From positions 199,036-263,035 of the forward strand of contig NZ_JASKLR010000008.1 in the NCBI RefSeq assembly GCF_030124325.1: a stretch of 64,000 bases of DNA, in the 5' to 3' direction. Source of the DNA: Sinorhizobium sp. 8-89. GTDB lineage: Bacteria > Pseudomonadota > Alphaproteobacteria > Rhizobiales > Rhizobiaceae. The position numbers were made by a program, and so were the translations under genes. Positions 8,591-18,153 of the stretch are shown one piece after another (position 1 is the stretch's first letter; every line of letters starts with the position of its first letter). A model generated the notes under the pieces. It was not told the DNA's origin. It saw nothing but the letters and a program-made list of their open reading frames with translations, and searched no databases.

Positions 8591-9216
8591 ATGATTGATC
8601 CGAAACCGCTTCTGACGTCGACCGATTGCGCGCTGCTTCTGGTCGACCATCAAGCCGGACTTGCCTTTGCCGTCGAATCGATCGACCGTCAGACGCTCCT
8701 GAACAACACCATCGCGCTAACGAGGACCGCGTCCGTTTTCGGGATCCCGATCATTGTCTCGACGTCCGCGACCGGGTCTACAGTGGTCCGTTGATGCCCG
8801 CGATTCAGAAAGTGATCCCCGACGTTCCGGTGATCGACAGGCGCAACATGAACGTCTGGGAACATGAGCCAGCCCGCCAGGCAGTAGAAGGCACCGGACG
8901 TCGCCGCCTGCTCGTTTCCGGTCTGCTCACGGAAGCGTGCGTTTCGTTTCCCGTTCTTTCTGCCCTTTCGGAAGGTTACGAGGTCTTCGTCGTCGGCGAC
9001 GCCTGCGGGGGGCTTGCCACTGCAAGCCACGAACTCGCTCTTCGTCGCATGGAGGCAGCAGGAGCGCATATGACATCGTGGATCCAAGTGCTGTTGGAAT
9101 TACAGCGGGACTGGACCCGTCTCGAGACCTATGATGGAGCTCGATCGATCATCGAGACATATGGAGGAGGCTACGGTATTGGCCTCAACTATGCGCGGGA
9201 TATCATAAAGCCTTAA
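8591..9216 (+). pseudogene. Isochorismatase-like cysteine hydrolase, frameshifted
   Basis: Two overlapping reading frames together encode one YcaC-like protein. The first frame carries the catalytic Asp region (LLLVDHQAGLAF) and ends at TGA 8792-8794. The second carries YSGPLMPAIQ, the LLTEACVSF cysteine motif and the SWIQVLLELQRDW tail. The frames join if one G is restored in the run at 8774-8776, giving TGVYSGP. Thus a single-base deletion breaks the gene, unless it is a sequencing error. AAGGAGAA lies just before the ATG. Confidence 0.85.
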
Positions 9217-9245
9217 ACTTGCGCCGCTTGTTCCAACCCGGACCG

Positions 9246-9280
9246 CGACATTTGGGCTAAATGTCGGCAGGTCCTTCTTC
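9246..9280 (+). terminator. Possible hairpin terminator
   Basis: CGACATTT at 9246-9253 and AAATGTCG at 9259-9266 form an 8-bp stem with a 5-base loop, followed by a pyrimidine-rich stretch (TCCTTCTTCTTC). It lies 30 bases after the frameshifted isochorismatase-like gene. The tail is not a pure T-run, so termination is only plausible. Confidence 0.4.
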
Positions 9281-9354
9281 TTCGATGCCATTGTCGAGCG
9301 CCACGAACAGGTCAAAGTAGGACGAAACGGGCGCGGTGGCGGGCCGGCGCCTGG

Positions 9355-9477
9355 GCCGAACTTCTTGGCGATGCCGCTCGTCACACCGTGGGCCCCCGTG
9401 CCCGCAGCATCGATCTGCAACTCAAGCATGTATTGAAGGGAGGCCTGTCGGTCACCCGGATGGACCGTACGCTTCAT
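9355..9477 (-). pseudogene. Decayed C-terminal fragment of an isochorismatase-like hydrolase
   Basis: On the minus strand, residues ASLQYMLELQIDAAGTGAHG and then GIAKKFG closely match the C-terminus of the intact gene at 739-1395 (SLQYMLELQRDWARTE, GIAKKFG). No catalytic part remains on either side. It is therefore a third, remnant copy in opposite orientation. Confidence 0.6.
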
Positions 9478-9596
9478 CGCGTTTATGCGGCTTCTCCGGC
9501 CCCATGCGCAGACCGCACGTTGATGAAAACCTGGCAGTCGGCACGCTTGTCGAAGAGAGGAGATGCCGAACGCGCTCAGACTCACCAGTAGGAATT

Positions 9597-10811
9597 TTAC
9601 TGTCGTTCAGCGAGAATGGGCGTTACGGGAGTTCCTCGAAGCCATCGGTTTGCAAGCCCAGCACGATAACCTTCATCGAAAAGCTTACGCATGTATTCGA
9701 TGTCAAATTCTGATCTCGGCTTAACACCGAAGTCGCTGGAGATCGCAGCATAGAACAATCGGGCGTGACCCTTGTTAGCCAAACCCTCGAGACGATTAAG
9801 GTCGGCAACCCCTTGATATTTGGTCAAGGTCTCTATCGCTCGCTGCGCAACAGAAATCGTTTTCTCGGTGGTCGATTCGTATGCCGGATTCAGTTGGCCG
9901 TTGCGGATCACGTAAAGACTTCTTGATCGAGCATGACCAAACTCCTTCCGTTCGAAGTTGGACAAGCCGATCTCAGGCGGGGCGAAGAATACTTGTGCGG
10001 ACACGCCGCCGTCGACATGCAGTTCTTCATAGACCTCTCCCTCAGCGGTTTGCACAGGGAGCCGAACCGGAGGAAACACGGCCGGTATCGAAGCGGACGC
10101 CAGCAAGACATTCACGATCAGGTCTCGGCGATCTTGGCGCTCGCTCGCGCTGATCGCCGAAATATCCCAGACGACGGGACGTTGGGCGTCGATGTTCGTC
10201 GTCTGGACAAGAAGGCGCCGCCCAATTCGATACTCCGCTGCAATTGCGTCCACAACATCGTCGGTAACGTAGTTGGAGATGAGTGCGCGAAGCGGGGCAT
10301 TATCGTAGAGTGCCGAACCAAAGACACCGAATATGCCGCGACTGAGCATTATATCCCGGTCACCATAAACCGTGTAGATTTTCTCCAATTCGGTGTCGTA
10401 CTTTGTGCCGAGGAATATAAACGGGGCGGCCAAAGCGCCCGTGCTCACCCCTGTGACGACTTCGAATTCCGGACGATTTCCGCGCTTGCTCCAGCCTTTA
10501 AGAAATCCAGCCCCGAACGCTCCATTGGCGCCGCCCCCCGAAATAGCAAGATAGTCCGCGCGCTTCAGGGAGGCGGGGCGAACTCCACGCGACGCCGCGG
10601 CTTTGATTTGGCGGTATTGGTTCGTGACCAGGCTTCTCAATTCGGGCGTTACCTCGTCGCCCCAGAATCGGGCGAGGGCAGGGTCGCTGATGAAAGCGGC
10701 TTTCTGTTGGGCCTTGGACATCACCACCCGCGAGGCGGGCGCGACACAAGCCGACAAGCAGGCGGCGGAAACGAAGAGTGAAAAATAGGAGAGAGATCTT
10801 AAGACAGTCAT
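9597..10811 (-). CDS. Patatin-like phospholipase, putative lipoprotein
   Basis: The 404-residue protein starts with a lipoprotein signal ending in LSAC (Cys22), so it is probably membrane anchored. The patatin catalytic features are present: oxyanion loop SGGGANG at 91-97, nucleophile Ser123 in GVSTG, and a distal DGG motif (HVDGGVSA) for the Ser-Asp dyad. The predicted activity is acyl-lipid hydrolysis in the envelope. It lies 117 bp downstream of the receiver-only gene on the same strand. Confidence 0.88.
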   Translation of the reverse strand: MTVLRSLSYFSLFVSAACLSACVAPASRVVMSKAQQKAAFISDPALARFWGDEVTPELRSLVTNQYRQIKAAASRGVRPASLKRADYLAISGGGANGAFGAGFLKGWSKRGNRPEFEVVTGVSTGALAAPFIFLGTKYDTELEKIYTVYGDRDIMLSRGIFGVFGSALYDNAPLRALISNYVTDDVVDAIAAEYRIGRRLLVQTTNIDAQRPVVWDISAISASERQDRRDLIVNVLLASASIPAVFPPVRLPVQTAEGEVYEELHVDGGVSAQVFFAPPEIGLSNFERKEFGHARSRSLYVIRNGQLNPAYESTTEKTISVAQRAIETLTKYQGVADLNRLEGLANKGHARLFYAAISSDFGVKPRSEFDIEYMRKLFDEGYRAGLANRWLRGTPVTPILAERQ

Positions 10812-10928
10812 TTGAAATTACATGCCTTCCTAGTCGCAACCCCCTCGCTGATCAGCTTGTTTCCTTCGAGCGTGACCATTGGAGGTTGCGCAACATGACG
10901 GACGCTTCGATTTCCGACCGAAGCGTCG

Positions 10929-11294
10929 TCATGTCCGGGCAATGGCTTCCCGGATGCAAGCTGCGAGACGGTCCGCCTGGAAGGGTTTTTGGAGGATGTG
11001 AACCCCGTCGCCGACACGCTGGCGGACAGTCTGTTCCGAAAGGGCGGTGATAAAGATGAAGGGGAGGGGCTCGTTGCGCGCTCGGAGTTTCTCGTACAGA
11101 TCGATTCCGCTCATTCCCGGCATATGCACGTCCGACACGACGCACGCGCAGCTTTCGATGTCACCGGAGTTCAGGAATTCCTCCGCGGACACATAGGTCT
11201 TCACCAAGAAGCCGAGCGAGCGCAGGAGGCTGCTCGTCCCACGCCGAACAGTAACTTCATCATCAATGATCGAGACAACATGACGTGTTGGCAC
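10929..11294 (-). CDS. Stand-alone receiver-domain protein (FixJ-type REC)
   Basis: The 121-residue protein is a receiver domain only: acidic pair Asp11-Asp12, phosphoacceptor Asp55 in SDVHMPG, the switch Thr in FITA, and the conserved Lys in LQKPF. It has no output domain. Sequence style (SLLRSLGFLVKTYVSAEEFL) is close to the N-terminal half of the adjacent FixJ-type regulator, so it may be a truncated duplicate or a phosphate sink. It lies 89 bp downstream of that gene on the same strand. Confidence 0.86.
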   Translation of the reverse strand: MPTRHVVSIIDDEVTVRRGTSSLLRSLGFLVKTYVSAEEFLNSGDIESCACVVSDVHMPGMSGIDLYEKLRARNEPLPFIFITALSEQTVRQRVGDGVHILQKPFQADRLAACIREAIART

Positions 11295-11383
11295 CGAGTC
11301 TTACCGATCTCCGGTTCAACCGGGTCATGACATTGGAAGGACACTTTGCCAAGCTTACCCGCCAAAGGAAAGTATACAGTGGT

Positions 11384-12016
11384 TTACTCGCTACGAGAGC
11401 CGGCCGCGGAGATGCCGAGCAGTTCCGCCATCTTGACGAGGTCGGCGAAGGTCTTTGCCATCATTTTCCGGCTGACTTTTCCGCGGTGAATCTTGACGGT
11501 GATCTCGCTGAGCTCGAGCTCTCCGGCGATCTGCTTGTTCATCAGGCCGGACGTCGCCATCGCCATGACCTGCCTCTCGCGCGCGGAGAGCGTCTCGTAG
11601 CGCGAACGAAGCTCCTGAAGCCGATTCTCCGCGCTTCGCGCGGTCTGGCTCTGCTTGACGGCTGCGTGTACGGCATCGAGCATGTCCTGGTCGCGGAAAG
11701 GTTTGGCGAGAAAATCGCGCGCGCCTGCCTTCATAGCTTTGACGGACATGGGAATATCCCCGTGACCTGTGACGAAGATGACCGGAATGGCAATTCCTCT
11801 TTCATTTAGTCGACGCTGAAAGTCCAGTCCGCTCGTTATTGGCAGCCGGATGTCCAGGACCAAGCAGTCGGCACGACCGAGGTCTGGGTCGGCGTATGCA
11901 TCCTCAGTCAAGCCATAGGTCTTGACGTGGTACCCGACGGACCGCAACAGAGAGCTGAGTGCCTGGCGTACCAGAAGTTCGTCATCAACGATGAATACGA
12001 GCGGACTGTCCGACAT
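11384..12016 (-). CDS. FixJ/NarL-type response regulator with LuxR helix-turn-helix
   Basis: The 210-residue protein has a receiver domain (Asp11-Asp12, phosphoacceptor Asp55 in LVLDIRLP, FVTGHGD switch, KPF) followed by a LuxR-type DNA-binding domain from about residue 140 (LSARERQVMAMATSGLMNKQ, then VKIHRGKVSRKM). This is the FixJ arrangement. Its cognate kinase is not fixed by position, but the large histidine kinase at 13033-18153 has a FixL-like HEIGQPL phosphorylation box and is the nearest candidate. Confidence 0.9.
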   Translation of the reverse strand: MSDSPLVFIVDDELLVRQALSSLLRSVGYHVKTYGLTEDAYADPDLGRADCLVLDIRLPITSGLDFQRRLNERGIAIPVIFVTGHGDIPMSVKAMKAGARDFLAKPFRDQDMLDAVHAAVKQSQTARSAENRLQELRSRYETLSARERQVMAMATSGLMNKQIAGELELSEITVKIHRGKVSRKMMAKTFADLVKMAELLGISAAGSRSE

Positions 12017-12211
12017 TTAGATGCTTTCTCTGGCCATATCTGGCCTGCCGCAGTTTAGACCGATCAAGATACTTACGGAATAACCGGGACATGGGACAAC
12101 CATACCGGGGTATAACTTGGCAAGACGCAAGTCTGACGAAATCCGATCATGGTTCGATTTCCCCGGCGGGGATGTGGCCGCATGTTGGATGCCCATCGAA
12201 CGGAGCAAGCC

Positions 12212-12907
12212 ATGTCAGCGACTGTAATAGCAGCATCTCGGGACAATGCGAAAACAAGATGCAGGATTGAGGATGGAGACGATCAAACGTCTCAAATCGT
12301 TCGGCTGTTGTTACGAGCCGCCCGATATCGCAACTGCAATGAGGATGCAGCTCTTGAATTCGTAAGGCGTGCGACGGAACTTCTTGATCAACACGTCAAC
12401 ACATCGGACGGACCCGCACCAACAGGGGGAGGCTTGGCGCCCTGGCAGGTTAAACGACTGAAGTTGCATATCGAGAACTCAATTTCGCGGCCGATTGCCC
12501 TGCATGAGCTGGCCGCTCTCAGCCGGCTGAGCACCAGCCGTTTTTCTGCGGCGTTCAAAATAAGTTTTGGCCTTCCTCCGCATGCCTACCTGATCGAGCG
12601 GAGGGTCGCTTTTGCAAAGACCCGAATGCTGACGAGTGATGCACCGCTGTGCGAAATCGCACTGGATTGCGGATTGGCGGACCAGGCGCATCTTTCCCGA
12701 GTCTTTCGGCGGGTCACCGGAACGCCTCCGAGCGTCTGGCGCCGTTCGCGACGCGAAGCATCCGGCGACGGTGGGGGCAGAATAATCCCAAACAGCGTTG
12801 AGGCTGGCTCCAGCGAATATCTGTCGCTTGCACAGCACGGTATCAAACCGAAATCTGCAGGTATGCCCGAGGAGTCTGGTGCTCCTCCAGACAGATCTTG
12901 GCGATGA
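12212..12907 (+). CDS. AraC-family transcriptional regulator
   Basis: The 231-residue protein has a C-terminal AraC/XylS double helix-turn-helix: RPIALHELAALSRLSTSRFS, PHAYLIERRVAFAKTRML, then a second helix pair ending in DQAHLSRVFRRVTGTPPSVW. The N-terminal part shows no recognisable ligand-binding domain. I prefer ATG 12212, preceded by GGAG at 6 bases, over in-frame ATGs at 12149 and 12182. It diverges from the FixJ-type gene and precedes the large sensor kinase. Confidence 0.85.
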   Translation: MSATVIAASRDNAKTRCRIEDGDDQTSQIVRLLLRAARYRNCNEDAALEFVRRATELLDQHVNTSDGPAPTGGGLAPWQVKRLKLHIENSISRPIALHELAALSRLSTSRFSAAFKISFGLPPHAYLIERRVAFAKTRMLTSDAPLCEIALDCGLADQAHLSRVFRRVTGTPPSVWRRSRREASGDGGGRIIPNSVEAGSSEYLSLAQHGIKPKSAGMPEESGAPPDRSWR

Positions 12908-13032
12908 CATAGCGCCTTCGATTCTCGACGCCGAACCGACCGCTAGTTACGCGTCTTGGAAAATCGAATATGAGGGTTCAGCCTGTCGCATAGTCGGTCT
13001 ATAAACCCAAAGACTGTTTTGGGAATGCGACT

Positions 13033-16000
13033 TTGATTGACTTCGACGCTGCTTGGTTGAAATCCTGTGTTCGTGAGGCGCATAGCCGATACCAGCATAT
13101 GGAGTTCTGCAAATTAAAAGAGCCTGACTCGGGCCGGACATGGGAGGCCGCATCTGTTCCACGCACGTCGGCTGCTGCGAAATCCCGCCTTGAGGCTGAT
13201 TTCCAATTCGGCGTTGAGCGCTTGGCCAATTGGCAGGATCCTCCGGTCGGCCTGATCCAGACACCGGATGAGATTGTGCTCATCTACGCCCACGCAAGCG
13301 CAGCGCACTTATTCGATCGACCGGGCGGCCAGCCTCTGGATGCTTTCCTCCGCTTTGCTCTATCCGCTGCCACGGCTATCGGTGAGGCTCACCGTGCGGG
13401 ATATGTACATTGCTCGCTCAGTCCTGCGTACTTGGCACTTGATTGTTCCGGCGACATCCGACTGAGAGGGTTCGGCACTGCCGTCCACGGGAGCCAGCTA
13501 CCAGGAAAACGGCTCCTTGCAGTTGAGCCGCCGTCTCACGACGAGATCATCTATCGCGCTCCCGAGCAGCTACTCCCGAGCAATGCGTATGTTGATACAA
13601 GAAGCGACCTATATTCGCTGGGCGTACTGCTCTTTCAACTCCTCACAGGACGCCTTCCGCTGCAATCATCGACAGTATCCGGATGGAGGCATGCGCACCT
13701 TGCCGTCGAACCCTATGCCGTTGAAGATTTTCGCGGCGATGTCCCCGATGTCGTTGGCAAGATCTTGCTGCGCCTGCTCAGAAAAGATCCTGGCGCGCGC
13801 TATCAGAGTGCAAAAGCGCTACAGTTTGATCTTACGCGTTGCCAGGAGGAGTGGGCCTCCCGCGGCGCGATCGAAAGCTTTGAGCTCGGCCTCGTCGATG
13901 CTCCCATTCGTCGTGGTGGTCCGCAACCGCTCTTCGGCCGAGCATACGAAGAAGCGCACCTGGCCGACATCCTGAAGCAATTCGATGCCAGTCGAGAGGG
14001 AGCGTTTGTCACCATCTCCGGGCCCCCCGGCATCGGAAAATCAGCCCTTTTCCATTCGTTGAGTGGCAAGTTGGCATCCTCGGCCATTTTTGCGCAGGGG
14101 AAAAGCGATCAGCAGCAGCGGGACATCCCCTATGCGCCGCTGGTGCAGGTCCTGCGCTCTGTCGTCGATCAGGCCATGCGCAGGGGCGAACATAGTCTGC
14201 GGGACATCCGGGAAAGTCTCCTCGAGCGACTGGACGGCCACGGCAAGGTGGTAACCGATCTCGTTCCGACGATGGAACTCATCGTGGGACCTCAACCCCC
14301 ACTTGCCGAAGTGCCGGCGCATCTGGCCCAGACCCGGGTGCAGAGAGCGATCCTGAATACCTTCGTGGCCTTCGCGTCCGCCCTTTCCCCGCTAGTGCTT
14401 TTCCTCGATGATCTCCAGTGGACCGACGAACCGACCCTCTCGGTACTGAAGCTCCTGTCTGCCGAACGCTTCGAGAATCTACTTTGTGTCGGAGCCTATC
14501 GGGAAGAAGAGGCGCAGGCGCTCTTCGCATCGGACGGCCTGATCGACACATGGCGTCGCTCGGCCACACCGCTGACAGAGATCTCGCTTAGGTCTCTTTC
14601 GGTTGAAGCGGTCCAGGAAATCATCGCCACCGTATTGCGCAACGAGCCCGCAGCCGTCGCCTCCATAGCCGAGATCATCCACGACAAGACGGCCGGGAAC
14701 CCATTTTTCGTCAAGCAGTTGCTTCAGGCCCTTTTCGAAGAGGGCGCTATTGTCTTCAGCGTCGCGGCACGCACCTGGACCTGGAAAACCATCGATCTCC
14801 TCCAATATCCGTACGCCGACAACGTCGTGGATTTCATGATACGCCGGCTCGATCAGACAGGGCCGGATGCCCGCGAAATGCTCCGGCTCATGGCCTGTAT
14901 CGGGCCTCAGGTCGATGGAAAGCTGCTTTCCGCACTGCTGGAGGTCGATTTCGCGGAACTGCACAAGATTGCAAACCCTCTGATCGCCTCCGGCCTGCTG
15001 ACACGGCGCCACGATCTTTTCTGTTTTGCCCACGACCGCGTCCAGGAAGCAGCCTATGCGCTTTCGACACCGGCGCAAAGGGCAGCCGACCACGCGCGCA
15101 TCGCGCATCTCATGATTGACCTCACCGGCTTTGAAACCAGCGAAACGGCCTTCGCCGTCGCCAGCCAGGTCGAAGGTTGCGATTCCGAGCAGCTATCGTT
15201 TTCTGCGAGGAAGCTGTTCGTGGAGGTGCTGGTCACAGCTCTTATCCACGCGAGGAGCGCTGCCGCCGTCGAACAGGCCGCCCGGTACGGGAGGACCGCT
15301 TGCGGCCTGATGGATGAGGACTGGTGGTCGCAATGCTATCACCTGGCCTTTCGTGCGCACCTTCTTTGGTGTGAATGCCTTCTGGCAACCGCCGCGCTCG
15401 ACGAAGCAGCAGCAACCGTTGATCAACTTCTGGTTCGAGCTGCATCGGCAACCGAAAAGGCGTCAGCTTACCGTTTGCGCGCGAACCTCCTGACCCTGCG
15501 ATCCGATTATGAAGGCGCCATCACAGCAGCTCTCCTGGGCCTCGACCTGCTCGGGATCGGCCTGAAGCGCGGCGCAAGCCGGGCGGAACTCGACCAGGCC
15601 TACGAGGAGGTGAAACGAACTCTCGGCGGCCGGAACATTCTGGAATTGCGTGACCTTCCTGTCATGACCGATCCGCGGATCAAGGGCGCGATGGCCTTGC
15701 TTGCAACGCTGATCTCCTCGATCTTTACGAAGGACGGCCTCCGCTTTCTTCACATGGCAAAGATGGTGGAGCTGACGCTCACACACGGCACCACCTCTGA
15801 ATCAGCCTATGGGTTGAGCTGGTTCGGCGTCATGATCGCCTCGCTCTATGACGACTACCACGACGGCTTTGCCTATGGTCAGGCAGCATTGGCGCTTGTC
15901 GAGCGGCACGGATACGAGGAACAGCATACCGCGACGCTGGTGGCGGTCGACCAGATCAGCGCCTGGACACAACCGATGTCCTATTCACTCGACCGGGTGC

Positions 16001-18153
16001 GAGACGCGATCAGAATCGGCCACGCGGCTGGGGACGTTGGCATGACATGCTACGCGCGCAATCATCTTGTCTCCGACCTCATCATCATCGGCGAAGATCT
16101 CTCCCTCGTCGCGGCGGAGGCAGCCGATGCGATCAAACTTACGCGTGCGCTCGGCTACCAGGACATTGAACACCTCCTTACAGCTCAGTTGAACCTGGTG
16201 ATGACCTTGGCTGGTGGAGATGCCAATGGAGGACGGCAGTCAGTGAACTGGGATTTCGAGGGTGGTAAGATCGTTGCCACCTCGACGTTGTTCTGGGTAC
16301 AGCTTTACAAGGGAATTTCGCTCTATTTTGATGGAGCCAATGACGGTGCTATTCCTCCTCTGACGGCGGCTTCCGACCTCATTCCCCTGATGGCAGCGCA
16401 TATCGATACGTCGTATTGCACTCTGTTTCTGGCTCTCGCGCTCGCCGGTGCGTCTGACGACTGGCAGCAAGGATCGCCGGTTGCCCAAACCCTGGAGGCA
16501 ATCCACTCTCGCTTCGCCATGTGGGCTTCGATCAATCCCGGCACATTCAAAAACAAGGTGCATTTGATCGAAGCGGAAATAGCGCGCTTGCAGTCGAAGA
16601 ACGAGCAGGCGTCGACCCTCTTTGACCAGTCGATCCAGGAGGCGCAGTCGGCAAACTTTTTGCATGAGCAGGCTCTGGCTCTCGAACTTGCCGGCAGGCA
16701 TTGCAGAAAACGAAGTTTGAAAGTCAGCACTCATCATTTCCTGAAGTCCTCCTATGATCTTTATCGACGCTGGGGGGCGAACCGTAAGGCACAGAGATTG
16801 GCGGAAGAGTTTCCGGAAATCTTCGTGTCCGAAACGGCGGGATCGATCGCAACGCCCCACTCGTCGCTTGATCTGGAAACGGTTGTTGAGGCATCGCAGA
16901 CGCTTTCTAAGGAAATGGATCTGGATCGCCTCGTCGAAACTCTTATGAAAAGCATGCTGGTCCACGCAGGTGCAAACCACGGCGTGCTCCTGTTGATGGA
17001 AAACGGTGAAGTGAGGGTTCACGCGTCAGCGGCGACCAAAGGGAAGGAGGTGGTAATTTCCATCTCTCCGACCGCTGCACCCGAAAGATTGGTGCCCTAT
17101 GCTGTCATCGACACCGTGATGGCGACGCGTCAGCCGCTCGTTGTCACGGACGCCACTGTTGACTTGCAGGAGCCATGTCAACCGGAATTGGGCGGACCTG
17201 CCCACTCCGTGCTCTGCGTGCCACTAATCCGGCGCGGCAATCTGATTGGCTTCATCTACCTGGAAAACACCCTGCTTGGCGGTGTCTTCACGGAAAGCAG
17301 AGCCACGACGATCAAGCTGCTGGCAACGCAAGCAGCCATCTCTCTCGACAACGCGAGGCTGTACGCCAATCTGATGCGAGAGAATGAGCTACGTTCGCGC
17401 AGCGAAGCGGCGCTGAGAAACGCGCGGGCGGAACTGGAGCGTACTTCTAAGCTGACCATTCTTGGCGGTATTGCGGCTTCGATTACTCACGAAATCGGCC
17501 AGCCCTTGTCGGCGATTGCCGCCCATTCGGGGGCGGCTATTCGATGGCTTGAGCGCCCGGAACCGGACATGGCCGAGGCGGTCGAATGTCTGACATCCAT
17601 CGATCAGAGTGTTAGGCGGATCAATGAGATCATCCGCGCCTTGCGCGCCCTTTCCAAGCAATCGCCCGCGGTGCATCTGCCGATATCTATCGATGCGGTG
17701 CTCGCGGAAGTCATCCAGATCGCGCAATCTGAGATCGAGGCCAGTCATGTCAAAATCGTTCTCGACCTCAACACGCAAGATGCGATAATCCGAGGTGACG
17801 CAACGCAGCTTAAACAGGTCGTCTTGAACCTGCTCACCAACGCCATGGAGGCTATGGACAAGCTTCCCCTGGAGCAGCGGCGAATCGATATCACGTCAAG
17901 GGTCATCGACGAGAAGGCTGTATCAGTGAGTGTGCGAGATTACGGCGAAGGAGTATCGGCGGCGGTTCTCCCGCAGGTTTTTAATCCCTTGTTCACGACC
18001 AAGCAGACAGGGATGGGTATGGGCCTGGCGATTTGCAAATCGATCGTCGAGGCACATGGTGGTCCGCTGACAATTCAATCTGCTGAGATAGGCACGGTTC
18101 TCCAGTTCTCAATTGCTATCGATCGATCAGCTTCTTCGGAGATTCACCCTTAA
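13033..18153 (+). CDS. Giant hybrid sensor: pseudokinase, NTPase, helical repeats, GAF and histidine kinase
   Basis: The 1706-residue protein belongs to the family annotated as Ser/Thr kinase/ATP-binding/sensor histidine kinase. Order: protein-kinase-like domain 1-275 (APEQLL, SDLYSLGVLLFQLLTG); AAA/STAND-type NTPase with Walker A GPPGIGKS at about 330-337 and Walker B LVLFLDDLQW near 455-464; helical repeats to about 1270; GAF domain 1280-1440; then HisKA with His1486 in THEIGQPL and HATPase motifs NLLTNAMEAM, DYGEGV and GMGMGLAI. The kinase catalytic loop reads HCSLSP instead of HRDLKP, so the catalytic Asp and Lys are missing; the DFG position is GFG. The N-terminal domain is thus probably a pseudokinase. 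The start is TTG 13033; an in-frame ATG at 13099 is possible. Confidence 0.9.
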   Translation: MIDFDAAWLKSCVREAHSRYQHMEFCKLKEPDSGRTWEAASVPRTSAAAKSRLEADFQFGVERLANWQDPPVGLIQTPDEIVLIYAHASAAHLFDRPGGQPLDAFLRFALSAATAIGEAHRAGYVHCSLSPAYLALDCSGDIRLRGFGTAVHGSQLPGKRLLAVEPPSHDEIIYRAPEQLLPSNAYVDTRSDLYSLGVLLFQLLTGRLPLQSSTVSGWRHAHLAVEPYAVEDFRGDVPDVVGKILLRLLRKDPGARYQSAKALQFDLTRCQEEWASRGAIESFELGLVDAPIRRGGPQPLFGRAYEEAHLADILKQFDASREGAFVTISGPPGIGKSALFHSLSGKLASSAIFAQGKSDQQQRDIPYAPLVQVLRSVVDQAMRRGEHSLRDIRESLLERLDGHGKVVTDLVPTMELIVGPQPPLAEVPAHLAQTRVQRAILNTFVAFASALSPLVLFLDDLQWTDEPTLSVLKLLSAERFENLLCVGAYREEEAQALFASDGLIDTWRRSATPLTEISLRSLSVEAVQEIIATVLRNEPAAVASIAEIIHDKTAGNPFFVKQLLQALFEEGAIVFSVAARTWTWKTIDLLQYPYADNVVDFMIRRLDQTGPDAREMLRLMACIGPQVDGKLLSALLEVDFAELHKIANPLIASGLLTRRHDLFCFAHDRVQEAAYALSTPAQRAADHARIAHLMIDLTGFETSETAFAVASQVEGCDSEQLSFSARKLFVEVLVTALIHARSAAAVEQAARYGRTACGLMDEDWWSQCYHLAFRAHLLWCECLLATAALDEAAATVDQLLVRAASATEKASAYRLRANLLTLRSDYEGAITAALLGLDLLGIGLKRGASRAELDQAYEEVKRTLGGRNILELRDLPVMTDPRIKGAMALLATLISSIFTKDGLRFLHMAKMVELTLTHGTTSESAYGLSWFGVMIASLYDDYHDGFAYGQAALALVERHGYEEQHTATLVAVDQISAWTQPMSYSLDRVRDAIRIGHAAGDVGMTCYARNHLVSDLIIIGEDLSLVAAEAADAIKLTRALGYQDIEHLLTAQLNLVMTLAGGDANGGRQSVNWDFEGGKIVATSTLFWVQLYKGISLYFDGANDGAIPPLTAASDLIPLMAAHIDTSYCTLFLALALAGASDDWQQGSPVAQTLEAIHSRFAMWASINPGTFKNKVHLIEAEIARLQSKNEQASTLFDQSIQEAQSANFLHEQALALELAGRHCRKRSLKVSTHHFLKSSYDLYRRWGANRKAQRLAEEFPEIFVSETAGSIATPHSSLDLETVVEASQTLSKEMDLDRLVETLMKSMLVHAGANHGVLLLMENGEVRVHASAATKGKEVVISISPTAAPERLVPYAVIDTVMATRQPLVVTDATVDLQEPCQPELGGPAHSVLCVPLIRRGNLIGFIYLENTLLGGVFTESRATTIKLLATQAAISLDNARLYANLMRENELRSRSEAALRNARAELERTSKLTILGGIAASITHEIGQPLSAIAAHSGAAIRWLERPEPDMAEAVECLTSIDQSVRRINEIIRALRALSKQSPAVHLPISIDAVLAEVIQIAQSEIEASHVKIVLDLNTQDAIIRGDATQLKQVVLNLLTNAMEAMDKLPLEQRRIDITSRVIDEKAVSVSVRDYGEGVSAAVLPQVFNPLFTTKQTGMGMGLAICKSIVEAHGGPLTIQSAEIGTVLQFSIAIDRSASSEIHP

